64,000 nt of DNA. Source: Scalesia atractyloides (taxonomy: Eukaryota; Streptophyta; Magnoliopsida; Asterales; Asteraceae). A model generated the notes under the pieces. The model searched no databases. It saw only the letters and a list, made by a program, of their open reading frames with translations, and was not told the DNA's origin. A program made the translations under genes and the position numbers. The stretch lies in contig CAMTDV010000012.1 of NCBI GenBank assembly GCA_947069175.1, positions 41,696,341 through 41,760,340 on the forward strand, in the 5' to 3' direction. This document shows positions 22,961 through 34,603 of this stretch, one piece after another. Numbering within the stretch: the stretch's first letter is position 1; each line of letters opens with the position of its first letter.

Positions 22961-23590
22961 ATACACAGACGTCTTGTAAATGAAAGTTCTTCACTGGTAC
23001 ACCACTCATAACATTATTTTTCACCAAGTAGTTCATTTTCCTCAAGTGAATGTGTCCCATTCGTCTATGCCAAGAGATTGATTCCTTTTTGGTGGCTTTT
23101 GAGACAAAACATGTAACTTGTGCAGACGTGGTAATAGCTTGGCTCATGTCAAGATTATACATGTTATTAATTCTTGGAGCCGACAAGAGAATCCATTCTT
23201 TGGGAATCTTGAAACCAGGTTTCAGCATATAACATCCGGCATCATCAAAATGAACCGTGAACTTCTTGTCGCAAATTTGAGAAACACTAAGAAGATTGTG
23301 ATCAATTTGACGAACATAATTGATCTTATCAAAACTAACAACACCATTGGAACCATTCCTTCTCCAGTGATGTATCCGCCCTTATCTCCAGCAAAGGCAA
23401 CATAACCTCCTCTAATGCTTTTCACATCATAAAGGAGCCTTATATCGCCTGTCATGTACCTTGATGCTCCACTGTCAACAATCCAATGACTATTCACAGT
23501 TCCTCCTGGAAACCCTGCACATATCAATACCCGATCAGTTTGAGATGGGGAGCCAAGCCTTAGTGGTCTTGGTTCGACCCTTATCATCAA
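22920..23590 (-). pseudogene. Element F protease and GAG-pre-integrase
   Basis: Aspartic protease with WIVDSGASRYMTGD (about 23440-23485) and AFAGDKGGYITGEG. A frameshift near 23350 breaks it; the pre-integrase part resumes with MLKPGFKIPKEWILLSAPR and ISWHRRMGHIHLRKM (22990-23228). The D-S-G triad itself is intact here, unlike element A. Confidence 0.88.
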
Positions 23591-25455
23591 GAAATGTGAT
23601 TTCTATATCTTGATGATTTGGAAACTTTGTGCCTCCCCCTGAAACATTAACGGTCTTAGGTTTCCAATATTGTTGAATTATTTATAGTTCTAAAAACTTC
23701 TGATTTTAACAAACTTGAAGAACTTGGTTTCTTTTCTAAAACATCCGGTTTTAGTGCTTTTTCAATCATTTTTACTTGTTTACGTCTCTGTTTTTCTTCT
23801 TGTTCCATAACAATTCGTTTGTCTTGTTTAGGTGACACATATCGACGTTTGCAAGTTGTTTCAGAAGGGGCTTTTTCAACAAACTTCGGTTTTGCTGGAT
23901 TGGTACAGTTTTTGATAATGTGGCCAAACTCTCCACACTTAAAACATGTGCTCCTTTCAACAAATTTAGGAGATCCTATTTTATGACTTGATGTTGAACT
24001 TGTGGGTCTAGAGGTACTTGGTTCATCTTCACACCCATTTGTGTGTTGAGTGTAATTGTTTTGATTGCTACGCTTTAAAATCTTGACTTGTTTTACAAAA
24101 TCACATTAGACATGCTTTCAAAAGTCTCGATTTTATCAGTACCAGTTGAACCCACAAATGTAACTTTCTTCAATTTCTTCTTGTAGCGAGCGCCTTTAGC
24201 TTCAACATTTGGTTGTGATACCTTAGGTTTTTCAGCTCACTTTTCTTGTTGTTTTTCTTTTGAAATGAATAATGGTTGTGACTTGATTGGATTCTTCTTT
24301 TCCAAAAATTTGGTTGTTGAGTTTTCAAAAACTTGATCAATAGAGGTTGATTTACATTTTTGATTGAAAGTCTTTGTTTGAGTAAATTTTCTTATCCCCA
24401 ATCAAAGTATACAACACATTATCATTTTCGATTGTAGACTCAGTTGTCTTGACAGATTTCATAGGATCATTCTCTTGATTTGCATCAGATTTCACATAAG
24501 GAGCAGCAAAAATTTCTATTCCTTTTTCTTCATCAAGAGATTGATCCTGATCGGTTTTCTCTGACTCATCATCTGATGGATCATCCTCCTTTATTGTAGA
24601 AGGATTCTGATCAACAACGATGATGAGTTCTCTGATTTTCTTGATTCAACTGAGGGATTGTCTAGCTTAAACCCTAATCCTGCTGCAAACTCTTCAGGAT
24701 TAAGAGGTAAAGATGGTTCAAAGCGTGGCATTTCCTCTTCATCAGGCAATTTGGTATAATTGTTTTTCAATGGAGGTGGACACGATTTATACCCAATGCA
24801 TTTGACATATCCCTTAAGCTTTTGAACGTCAATTATGTGATCAAGTACATACCCGGGAGTTAGAATAACTTTCCATTTTAGCTTAATTGCATCATGTTCG
24901 CATTTGGCAATGGCTAACTCCTTTTTCGTTTCTTCAAGGATATTAATGTAGTTATTAATTCCTGTTTGCTTGTTCAAAACTGTTTTTGTTAATTCAGAAA
25001 CGCTTTTCTTAAGAGTCTTAATTACAATTTGAATTCTTTTTCGTTTCGAGTTAAAGCCAGATTTGACTCTTTGCATTTTGACAGTTCAACTACTAGGCTT
25101 GATTGTGACTGTTTATTGTTTCAAATTTCGTTTTTAATTCAGCACAGTCACTGCATATCTTAGGAGAGTCGGATTTTACCTGAATTGTTTACCTGCAATG
25201 TTAGCCGTGAAAGCGGTATGATGAGAAAAGGACGCATTGTTGGCAAAGATTTTCTCATCTCCTTTGATGCAATTTTTGCTTTCCTTATCAAACTAGCCTT
25301 TTGAATTTTCAACTTTTGCTTCTTCTAGCAACTCATTGATCTCAGTATCAATCCTTTCCCTGATATCTAGATCAGATCCATAACCACCTACACCCGAGCT
25401 TTCTTCATCAGAACTCCCATTATACCAAGAACTATCATCATCATCAGAATTGTCA
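23590..25455 (-). pseudogene. Element F gag, C-terminal part, broken
   Basis: Downstream half of gag, left of the solo LTR. It carries the second CCHC knuckle (CFKCGEFGHIIKNC-type, about 23905-23949), basic Lys/Arg-rich segments, a helical segment with VLNKQTGINNYINILEETKK (24900-25010) and acidic Ser-rich parts. The end of gag reads ISN followed by a stop at about 23524. Several stops and shifts. The frame is separated from the N-terminal part by the insertion at 25461-28681. Confidence 0.85.
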
Positions 25456-25547
25456 ATGCTTGTAACACCTGTAAAATCGAGTCCAATAGTACAGTGACAT
25501 GTGTTGTATTAAACTTAGTCAATTAAAGACTAATAAGGACTAAAGGT

Positions 25548-25760
25548 ATCAACATGCTCAAACTAAGCCTCTGAGTGACTGGCCGATGTCAACATGCATA
25601 AATAACAGCCTCTGAGTGACTGATATGTCAACACGCTTAAATCATTAGCATCTGAGTGACTGATATGTCAACATGCTTAAAAACTTGGCCTCTGATTGAC
25701 TGATATGTCAACATGCCCAGCCTCTGAGTCATATCGAGTCACATGCTTATAATGAGCATC
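25548..25760 (+). repeat. Tandem repeat GCCTCTGAGTGACTGATATGTCAACATGC
   Basis: Five or so imperfect copies of a 45-55-base unit built on CTCTGAGTGACTGATATG and TCAACATGC, in the upstream (U3) part of solo LTR 1. A further partial copy is at about 25868-25905. Repeats before the TATA box are often enhancer-like in LTRs. Confidence 0.75.
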
Positions 25761-26093
25761 TGAGTGATCCTTTACGAAGTCCTGACTCTCATACGTGCCA
25801 TTTGATGGACGAGAGGGTTCAATTCTGTAAATATGTGAAAGTTGGATAATGGAGGGATTAAAAGTGTCAACATGTTAATATATACCTCTGAGTGACCTTT
25901 TAACGAACCGAGAGCTCGACAATGTCCGGGCATAATCCATGGTATGCCAAGTTTTGGCTACGAAGGGCTAGATATGCCAAAAACCATTTTCTCGAAACCA
26001 TGGCTTCCCAAACAGCTATGCCAGTTTTGGGACACTTGTAAGCTCCCTCTTACACCCCTAAACACCTGGTATCACCTTCTTTGAGTTCTCCAA

Positions 26094-26101
26094 TATAAAT
26101 A
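26094..26101 (+). promoter_or_regulatory. TATA box of solo LTR 1
   Basis: TATAAATA, followed after about 25-35 bases by a CACCATTTCAACTTGC initiator-like stretch and CT-rich sequence, as expected of an LTR transcription start. Confidence 0.6.
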
Positions 26102-28686
26102 GGTGCTCAAGTTCACCATTTCAACTTGCACCTTTCTCATTTTCAACTCTTCTCCCTCCTCTGGAAGTTCCTAACTGAAAGGAGCATCCAACTTAGTTAT
26201 CTTGCATTCTAGGAATCTCTTGTAAGTGTTCCTTGCTCTTGCATTTTTGTTTATAGGCTTTTATAGCCAAAAGTCAAGCGTTTTATGGAAACGCTTTGAC
26301 TTTCAGTTAAGACCATATATGGTCTAGCCATTGTTTCGTAACGAACATGGCTAAGTGATCGTAATAAGATAGGTGTTAGTCCCTATAAAGGGCACCTCAT
26401 GAAGATCACGTTTGCTAGACCAATTGACGGGTCAAAGTTATGATATTAAAAAGTCAAACAGGCCATTTTTAGAAAAATCATAAATTGATCTTATATATGT
26501 TATGAAACCTGTTTTGACACTTAAACAAGTTGTAATAATTATTAGAACGTGTAAGAACATGTTTGGCTCGTCAATTTCAGTTCTAGGGTCGGTTCGCAAC
26601 CGAAAGTCGCAAAGTTTGACTTCTCTTTGACTTTCGATTCTGGCCCGATTTAGATTAGTTAGCTACTGATCTAAAGTTGCATTATAATTGTAATATAATG
26701 TAGCATAACCCTCTGAGGTTATATTACATGATCATAATCAGAATCTGAGTTTATGCGCAAGTTCCGTAATTATGCCATTTTTGACTAAAATTACCTTTTT
26801 ACATAAAACAAGGTTTTAATGATAATGAACTTGAGAATAAGTTTTCCACTGATGTAATATTATAAGTAGGATTATTTGGGATGTTAAACCAAATTTTAAA
26901 CTGAGTTTACAAGCAAGTCCTTGAATTATGTCGATAAATGACGATTTAGCCCTTGTGGCTCATAAAATGGTTTTCATCAAATCTTTTCAAGGTAAATCCT
27001 TTGCCTACTAATATATTATATTAAATAACATATATAAGACATTTTAATATGACCTTAACATCAGTTTTCATCAAAACACCGGATAAAACGTCATTTTACG
27101 ACATAAGCGCCGTTTCGGCGCATAGTATGGTTTTAAACCATATTATTTGACCAAGACTTGTTACCTGCTGATTTTAAAACTTATTTTAATATTTACAGTA
27201 GTACCTGCTATAAACTCAGGATCCCAAATAATTTATAAACTTTGTGTAAAATGACCAAAATGCCCCTTCGGTGCATAGTTTGATCATAAAAGATAAATTA
27301 CACATAAAGTTAACATCCTACTGATACTATATCATAAATAAATTATTTTTCCAGAACACTTATAGTTATAACATTAAATTATATTCAAATTCCTTTTATA
27401 CGGTATGAAATTACCGAAACGCCCTTATGAGGCATAGTTTCGTTTTAAAACCTTAACGTGCATATAAGTTGATATCCTACTGATATTAGAACTTAATTAA
27501 AGTATAATGGCATATAGAACTTGTCCGTGACTTATCCGGTTACCGTATATCGCTTATATGCATACGGTTAAGTATATGTAGTTTACGAAAATTTAACCGA
27601 AACGGGTTTAACCTTATCATTTTAATCTCAAAATCCAGAATGTTTATAGTTTATCTATGTTACACAAGTCAACATACTTGTTGGGATTAAACTACATTCT
27701 ATCCAATCATCGTTTAATCTAGCGTTATACGTTTTGATCAAGTACGCTAGTCGGTCTAAGTCTATTACTTAAATAAGACCGTTAGTATTTAATTGGTTAG
27801 CTTATACCATAATCTAGACTAGAGACATTCCGGTAAATGCTATCTGCACTTAGCTCATTTTGAATACGGCTGGGTTATAATCTGCATTTTAAACAAGGCT
27901 AATTCAGGTAACTATGCTTGACTTATTTTCCCTATACGGGCTTGGGATATGGTCAATTATTACCGCTTGGTCGAAAATGGGATCAATCGAATGCCGGATT
28001 ATGGCTAGTAAATCTGCGTATTCTGTTTTAATCAGTTTTGTTTGATAACTTAAACATCAGGGGTTAATTTACCATGTCCTGATATCCTCGGCTCATTACA
28101 TTAGATAATGGCCACGACCTTAGTGTGGGGTGTAGGCATACACCTGACAGACGCTCAAATGCAAATTACCCAAGACGTTGGGGATAACTCCTTTGTGAGT
28201 TTTAAGTGGTTGTATTTAATCATGTCTCGGTTTCTGTACTAGGCCTTGTATGTATGGACAAACATGTGAATCTGCTAACAAGGTTGCAACGTCAACTTTC
28301 CCAAGTTATAAAAAGATTTTGTGCTGATACGCACTTAAAACATTTTTAAATGTTTTTAAAATGATGTCAGTGACTGATCTTGCAGGTACAATACAAAAAT
28401 AGGCTGGAAGTGCTCGGTAGTGATAGAGGATCTTGCAAATCCTAGATCTGCCCAAAGTCTGTTTTATATTCTTTCCATGTACAATTTATGATCCGCTGTG
28501 GATCTTCTATTACGAGCCTGTATATTATTTTATTTCGAACATTTGGTTTGTAATAGTAATTTTACTCCAAGACTTCCCTGCGCCATGTTTAATTGACTAT
28601 GATGATTATCAACTGAGGTCACGATACTCCCCACCGGGCCCACCGGTATATGGATTTGGGTTGGAAATCCAGGGTGTGACAATGCT

Positions 28687-30398
28687 ATGAACATGTTTGA
28701 TCCGATTGATAATCTTGGCATAACATGCAGTTCCTCCTTGATTCTCATTTCCCAATTGTACTGACCAATCGCATCCTTCATCTGCTTGAACTACTAGAGC
28801 TCTGTTTGTGTTGTTTGAAGGTCCGGACTGGTTAGAGTTGTTTGGGTTGTTAACAGCTACATTCTTCGTTCATTGTTAACTTGAGTTGTTCGGGATGGTT
28901 ATGATTGATTTCGGAAAGGTTGTGATTTCCTTGTTTGCTGGGTCGAGTACATTCACGCTTGAAGTGACCTTTTTCACCACAGCTGAAGCAAGTAACATCA
29001 TCTTTATCAAAACCATATTTCGTATCTTTCTTGCTTTCCAGACTCGTTCTCCCAGTTCTGCTCATGTAATCCTTAGCTCTTCTGACCGCACTTGCAAACG
29101 CCCATTTAATATCCATCAACTCCATCTCATCTCTGTCTATTTGTTGATAGTCTTCATTAGTCAAATTGATGTTTCCAATTTGACCAGCGACTAGTCCACA
29201 GTAAGCACTAACCATAGTGTTCAGAAGTTCCATATGTTCCCGAGCAACTTCTACATTGACCTTGGAAAGATGTGATGTATCAAGTCTGACGGCATTAGGA
29301 TTTGTAGGTTGAAAGTTGTTACCATAGAAAGCTTGTTGAGAAGCTTGTTGTGGAACTTGAGGTGTAACAATTTGAGGTTGTGGTAGAAAGGCTTTAGGAT
29401 CAAATACTTGACCATAGGTTTAAGTACTTGAGCCAGTAGATTGATCTTTTTGAACCAGTGGTGGTAGAAAGGGGTTAACATTTGACACAAACGCGGTTTG
29501 AAGTTTTGGTTGCTGAGTTGTACTAACACCTGTGTTAATACCTCCAAAGTACATCTCAGGTTTTTGTGGAACAGAAACTCTTTTTGCTTTCTGGATTTCT
29601 TCTTCATTTTTGTTTTCCAGTTTCTGAACAAATTCATAAATGCTAATCATATCCAAAACACCTGTATGCCTTAGTAAGTCAATAAATTGACTCCACTTTG
29701 GCGGTAAAGCATCAGCAAAACGCATCACGATTTCTTGTGAAGATGCTAACACTTTGTACGAATACATTTCACTAAGAAGATGGTAGAAACGTGTTGTCAT
29801 ATCGTTCAGTGTCTCATTCTCCATGAACATGAAACCTTCAAACTCTTTCTTTAGCAGATCATGTCGTATTTTTCTGGTTGCAACATTTCCTTCACCTCTT
29901 ACTTCCAAAATATCCCACAAAATTTTTGGTGGTGGTATAGTACACAAACTGATGATAAATATCATTATGAAGTGCTTGTGTAAGGATAGCAAACACCTTC
30001 TTCTCTAAATCATAGGCCTTTTTATCGTTTTCATCTAAATTGGCTAAGGAGGTTGTATTTGATCCTGCTTCTTCGAGAGATTCCTTGTATGGTGTAGTAA
30101 AACATGTCCATAGTTCTGTATTTTGACCGAGAACATATGTATGGAAACGACTTTTCCACGAAGGATAATCGTTCATATGGTTCAGTTTTGGTGGACAGTT
30201 ATTACTTCCTGTTTCACTCTCGCTTATAAGAAGATTCCGAATGCTCTGATTTTGATTTGCTACACACGCCCATTGATTAGTGGTAATCATGGCTGTGTAT
30301 TGAGGCATTAGTGATTTCACCCATGAGGTTGCGGAGTTTTGTGATGAGTCTTGATTTGTGCTTGAACTACTCCCCCAATCCCAAGGATTAGTACCCAT
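28687..30398 (-). pseudogene. Element F gag, N-terminal part, broken
   Basis: Starts at the ATG at 30398 (MGTNPWDWGSSSS). Capsid-like UBN2/DUF4219 features: NYPSWKSRFHTYVLG-type WKSRF block (30100-30190), WDILEVRGEGN, RKIRHDLLKKEFEGF, MTTRFYHLLSEMYSY, PPKWSQFIDLL. A zinc knuckle CFSCGEKGHFKREC is at about 28955-28996. A frameshift near 29900 and a stop near 29420 break it. Gag would build the particle and package RNA. Confidence 0.88.
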
Positions 30399-30534
30399 TA
30401 TATGTTCTTGTTTATGAAAATTAAAAGGTTTAAAGCTTAACTTTTTTGAAAATAACAGTCTCCTTTTAAAGTTCACAATTTTAAAAACCACAAAGATTTG
30501 AAATTTTGAATCACGAAAAACAGATCAAAGAAGC

Positions 30535-30725
30535 TTGTTCCCACACAAATCAGTGATTCGTACGAGTCACACTTCTTCGTACGAACCAGGTTGTTCGTAC
30601 GAATGACACTCTTTCGTGCAAGCAAATTGTGCTTCGTGCGAACAAAGTCCTTTGTGCAGATGACTTGGTCTTTCGCACGAACAGTCTTGTTCTTCATGCG
30701 GATAGGTTATTCGCACAGATGTTTT
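30535..30725 (-). repeat. TTCGTACGAA array in the gag leader of element F
   Basis: About ten TTCGTACGAA-like units (TTCGTACGAG, TTCGTGCGAA, TTCGCACGAA) spaced near 20 bases, in the untranslated leader between the primer site and gag. Same motif as at 18055-18640 and in the LTRs. Confidence 0.85.
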
Positions 30726-31183
30726 TCATAGAGAGGAATCTTTTTGCAGGGTTGGTTGTGAAAATTTCCTTTTCTAACACAGACTTGTTTTCGTAAGTGG
30801 TCAGTTGTCTACACAATTTTGGTTAAAAAGACAAACATTTCATATCAACTTTTCAGTCAAAACAGTCAAGTCAGAATGTCTTGAGATTTGGTCAACCCTA
30901 CAAGAATATTCCGGTGAGTTTTCCGGCAGTGTTTCTCCTGAAGATATGTCCAACGGAATTTTGATAGAAAATTTAAGAAAAACCAGATTCTAACATGTCT
31001 CCATGTATTCTAACAAGGTTTTTATGAAAATTTTCTGGATACAACAAGTTTTAACTAAGTTTTAAGTTAGTTATCTTTTAAAAACTTAAGTTTCCTGTTG
31101 AAAGTTCAAGAACACTTCAAGAAACCCTCACAACTAGCTCAGACACAACACTAACTTGGTTTTAAACAAGGAAGAGAGCCAAA

Positions 31184-31195
31184 GCTCTGATACCA
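31184..31195 (-). other. Primer binding site of element F
   Basis: TGGTATCAGAGC on the minus strand (initiator tRNA-Met type), two bases from the LTR. Confidence 0.93.
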
Positions 31196-31420
31196 CTTGT
31201 AGGTCCACTTGGAGGATCAAGATTAACCTACTTCCTGTAACATTTGTCAAAAACGGGTTTCCAAACCCGCTCCGTTTTGTAATCGAATATCAAGTTATAA
31301 ATGTCATGTTGTGTATTTATGGTTATTTTGGTTTTTAAAGATACATAATTAATAAACAAACTAAACTATAAAAATTATATTTGATAAAATGTGAAAACAA
31401 AATAAATAAAAAAGAAATGT

Positions 31421-31500
31421 TGCTGCCGGGACTCGAACCCGGGTCAGCCGGTTTACAATTACAAAGACTTAACACACACACACATCACCACTCCGCCACT
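31421..31500 (-). other. tRNA-like module 1 in solo LTR 2
   Basis: On the minus strand, GTGGCGGAGTGGTGA resembles the D-arm side (A box) of class II tRNAs. CCGGGTTCGAGTCCCGG forms a perfect T-arm with a consensus B box (GGTTCGAGTCC). The acceptor ends do not pair, so it is not a functional tRNA gene. Confidence 0.6.
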
Positions 31501-32344
31501 TATTGTTTTCTGTTATCTCTAGGAAACAAATAACATTTATACACAAACTCGGTTAAACCGGTTGCGCCAACTGAGAAACGGAAATCGGCAATTCAAGCGT
31601 CAAATCGTTTGATTACTCGCACATTCACGTTTATAACCGATAAACCGATGATTTTAATCAATTCAGAAGTGATTGAACATCAATTTTCATTATTATCGGT
31701 TTTTATAACCGAAAAGAATCAAAGTCCCAATTACTTCAACTCAAGATCCCTCTCGCGACTCAGAAACATCAGGCCAACATTCCATTTCACTTTCGTCACA
31801 CTTTCAGTCCGTCAGAACGCTTAAATCAACTCGCCGGAAATTTCTTCAAGATTCGCCGGAAAACCGTATTCATCATCAAAACGGTGATTCTTTCAATAAC
31901 GTTGTAGTCCAACAATTGTTAAGCTATTTCTAACTTAAACCTTTCAATTGAAATCGAATTCAGGCACTGTATTCAGCTAATTTCAGTTCGCCGGAAAAGT
32001 TCTGAAAATCTCTATGTTCATCTGAGAATCGGTAAAGGCATTCAAACCCTCTGTTAACATTTGCTGATCACTTCCATTTCACGATTAGCTAATCAAGACG
32101 GTTAATTGTCTTGTTCAGTTGAAGAGCATAAAAACAGGGACTGACACATTGCCGGAATTCTGAAATAAACCGTTCATCGGTATGTTCACTTCTAATTATC
32201 GTTTCTGTCATTTCATATTAGATTGTACAATGTTTAACAATCGAACTACACAAGATATAACGGTATAATCGACTGCCTGTAAAATTCAATGAAGAAGATG
32301 ACTGTGATAACACTATAAGTATAATTAAAATTGTTATTTTAAAC

Positions 32345-32425
32345 GGGTTAGACACACAGTCCAGCGGTGGACTGTGTGCAAAATACACACGCATGTCCCG
32401 AGTTCGATCCCTGATACACGCACTC
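32345..32425 (+). other. tRNA-like module 2 in solo LTR 2
   Basis: GGGTTAGACACACAGTCC, a D-arm-like perfect stem (CACAGTCC/GGACTGTG) and a B box GAGTTCGATCCC. A T5 run follows at about 32444. First unit of a three-unit tandem array with a 169-170-base period. Confidence 0.55.
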
Positions 32426-32513
32426 CTTATGTAATAAAATGCCTTTTTGTTTAAAACTAAACCGGGTTAACTCTGTTAGTTGTTAAGTATAATAAAAACC
32501 GAGATAATAACCA

Positions 32514-32594
32514 GGTTAGACACACAGTCCAGCGGTGGACTGTGTGCAACACTAAGTCGCACGTCACGAGTTCGAAACCCGTTACTGGCACCGG
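32514..32594 (+). other. tRNA-like module 3 in solo LTR 2
   Basis: Same first half as module 2 (GGTTAGACACACAGTCC, CACAGTCC/GGACTGTG stem), B box GAGTTCGAAACCC, and CCAG/CTGG at the two ends that could pair. A T5 run follows at about 32611. Confidence 0.55.
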
Positions 32595-32682
32595 TTTGTT
32601 GAATTAAAATGTTTTTGAAATTAAAAGAATTTTGGTTAAACTGAATTAGTATATAAATATAATTAAAAACAAGATTATTTCG

Positions 32683-32760
32683 GGTTAGACACGTAGCTCA
32701 GTTGGTAGAGCTGCGTGCACGCGTACGGGAGGTCTCGGGTTCGAGCCTCACCTGGCGCAA
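32683..32760 (+). other. tRNA-like module 4 in solo LTR 2
   Basis: The best of the set: a canonical A box TAGCTCAGTTGGTAGAGC and B box GGGTTCGAGCC at usual tRNA spacing, then T7 at about 32824. The first 17 bases match modules 2 and 3. The anticodon arm and acceptor do not fold as a normal tRNA. Confidence 0.6.
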
Positions 32761-33324
32761 ACAATTTCACTGACCGAACCGGTCAACAAGTCAACAAGTC
32801 AACGGTCAACGCAAAATAAACAACTTTTTTTATATTTTTATTTAATTTAAAAATCAATTAAAAATAATTAAAAATAACATTTTTAAAGATAGAAAATAGC
32901 CTTAAACTCACAAAAATATATCTAAAAATTCCATTAAAATCCTTGATAAAATCCACTCATTTACCATATTTTTTCCGTTATTATTTAGGTTAGTAATTCT
33001 CGTTGTTCAACTCTCCCGACTCGAGCGCATCTCATCATCTCCATTCAAACGCACCCAATGTGAGTGAATCTTTACAAATTCCCCGTTTAATCACGTTTTG
33101 GGGTGTATCATGTGTCTTGTTATATATATTATATTTAAACCATTGAGCATACATCATATCATGAACATGTGTATTCAGTTTGTTTCAACTGTTGTGTAGT
33201 TATTGTTAGATGCAAGTTATTATTTTCAGTACATGCAATTTCATAGGCCGCCGCTCCCCATTACATTATGAGCGTTGAGCATGTTCCCCATTTCATTATG
33301 AGCGTGAACCTGGCATGCCCACAT

Positions 33325-33425
33325 ACGATCGGCTCCGTTTGATTGAGCCTTGATCGCACAGACATTTTTCATTTTCAGTACATGCAATACGATCGGCTCC
33401 GTTTGATTGAGCCTTGATCGCACAG
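33325..33425 (+). repeat. Duplicated hairpin in solo LTR 2
   Basis: Two copies of ACGATCGGCTCCGTTTGATT followed by GAGCCTTGATCGCACA, about 63 bases apart. Within each, GATCGGCTC pairs with GAGCC(TT)GATC. Confidence 0.75.
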
Positions 33426-34603
33426 TTTCATTTATGTTATTTATCGTATGATGTTGGTATGTTTATGTATTCTATCATATGTTATTGTATGTTATAGTTA
33501 TGATTGCTATTTGCCACTGCTTGATTATTTACATTTGCTCATTATGATTATGCACAATTTTTCATTGATAAACTAACAAGTAAATCAATAATAAATGTTT
33601 ATCTAATAAGGTTCACTCGCCAACTTATGTTGACCCAAAAACCCCATTTTTACGCATGATATAGGTGAGCCAGCTGCAGTCAGGAACACATAGGATTGGA
33701 CTAGAAGAATATTTAGAGTTTGGGATTGTTATGTTTGGTTTATTATCTTTGTATTGTATGGACATGTTTGGATATTTGGAAATGTAACTTTGACTTTAAT
33801 AAATATGAAACATATTAGTAAATATCATGAGCTTTGGTGATAACCCAATTATGCCCCGACTCTTATTCCGCTGCGGGTCGGGGTGTGACACTTCCCTGTT
33901 TATCTAACACACATACGAGTGTGGAATCCTCGTAAGTATGCAAACCAAAGCAAAGTAAGAAACACAAGATAACCAAAGATTTAATATCTTGATTAACAGA
34001 AGAGAACTAGTACAAACACATACAAACAATGTTCATACAGACTCAGGAAATACTCTCTGTGTTCTTGTGCTTCAGTGTCTCTCTCTAGTGTCTAACTTGT
34101 CCACTCGCCAACACTCGACTGAGAAGTGCATGTCTGTTTATATAGTGTCCATACCTAGCATCAAGACGAAGAATGTTGTTGGTCGTACGAAACACCATAA
34201 GTCACGAAGAACATTCTCCAAGGATGCTCGTACGAACGACCAATGGCTCGTACGAACATGAACTGACTCGTACGAATCAAGCAAGGTGCTTGGTTGAAAT
34301 GTCCACTTGTACGACTGATATATGGCTTCGTACGAGTACCATCTCGCTCGTACGAAGCATATCTCATTCGTACTTGGAGGTGTTCTTTGGAGAACGTGCC
34401 ACAGACATGATGTACACAAGAATCAACAGTATGCACACATGCAACTGTCTTACAACACAGACAAACTAATCTTCGTACTAAATCAAGATAGGAGGATATC
34501 CCTTGATTTGGTCGACACGACCAAACTATACAGAAATAAAGACAGTACAATTATAGACGTGACCAAGAACAAGCGACAGACATAAAAGTGTATCAACAAA
34601 GTG

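Larger units (their letters stand above)
25461..28681 (+). mobile_element. Solo LTR 1 (about 3.2 kb), Ty3/gypsy (Tekay-like) type, inside element F gag
   Basis: Ends TGTAACACCTG...GGGTGTGACA, flanked by the 5-bp duplication ATGCT (25456-25460 and 28682-28686), and it interrupts the gag of F cleanly. There is no internal coding region and no primer site, which suits a solo LTR left by recombination. A TATA box at 26094 on the plus strand sets the orientation. TGTAACACC ends and about 3 kb length are usual for plant chromovirus LTRs (family knowledge); lineage is inference. Confidence 0.85.
31236..33890 (+). mobile_element. Solo LTR 2 (2.66 kb) with tRNA-like modules
   Basis: Ends TGTAACATTTG...GGGGTGTGACA with the 5-bp duplication CTTCC (31231-31235 and 33891-33895), inside the 5' LTR of F. 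No primer site, polypurine tract or coding region. The ends resemble those of solo LTR 1, so it is probably a gypsy-type LTR in plus orientation, though a non-autonomous element cannot be excluded. It carries one tRNA-like module on the minus strand and three tandem ones on the plus strand, a duplicated hairpin (33325-33425), and a terminal stem CCCCGAC...GTCGGGG (33854-33883). Confidence 0.8.
15142..34598 (-). mobile_element. Element F: Sirevirus-like Ty1/copia retrotransposon with both LTRs and target duplication
   Basis: Both ends are found: 3' LTR 15142-15885 and 5' LTR 31198-34598, with the 5-bp duplication AAGTG at 15137-15141 and 34599-34603. Right to left: LTR, PBS, leader with TTCGTACGAA array, gag, PR, IN, RT, RNase H, a 1.3-kb spacer, a second TTCGTACGAA array, the extra ORF, doubled polypurine tract and LTR. 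Without its two insertions it would be about 13.6 kb. The LTRs differ only at scattered sites by eye, so insertion is fairly recent, yet every coding part has breaks. Confidence 0.93.
31198..34598 (-). repeat. 5' LTR of element F, split by solo LTR 2
   Basis: The LTR is 31198-31235 plus 33896-34598 (about 741 bp), interrupted by the insertion at 31236-33890. It ends GTATCAACA at 34598. The TCGTACGAA cluster is at 34185-34375. Its match to the 3' LTR over the full length confirms the join. Confidence 0.92.

Noticed and set aside
25461..28681. Solo LTR 1 as a complete small retrotransposon with two LTRs
   Set aside because: No internal repeat of its ends, no primer site and no polypurine tract were found within it.
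30535..30725. CRISPR array, suggested by about 20-base periodic repeats
   Set aside because: The units are degenerate, very short palindromes in a retrotransposon leader, without uniform spacers or cas genes, in a plant genome.
31421..32760. The tRNA-like modules as functional tRNA genes
   Set aside because: Acceptor stems do not pair and the anticodon arms are not regular. Only the internal promoter boxes and arms are convincing.
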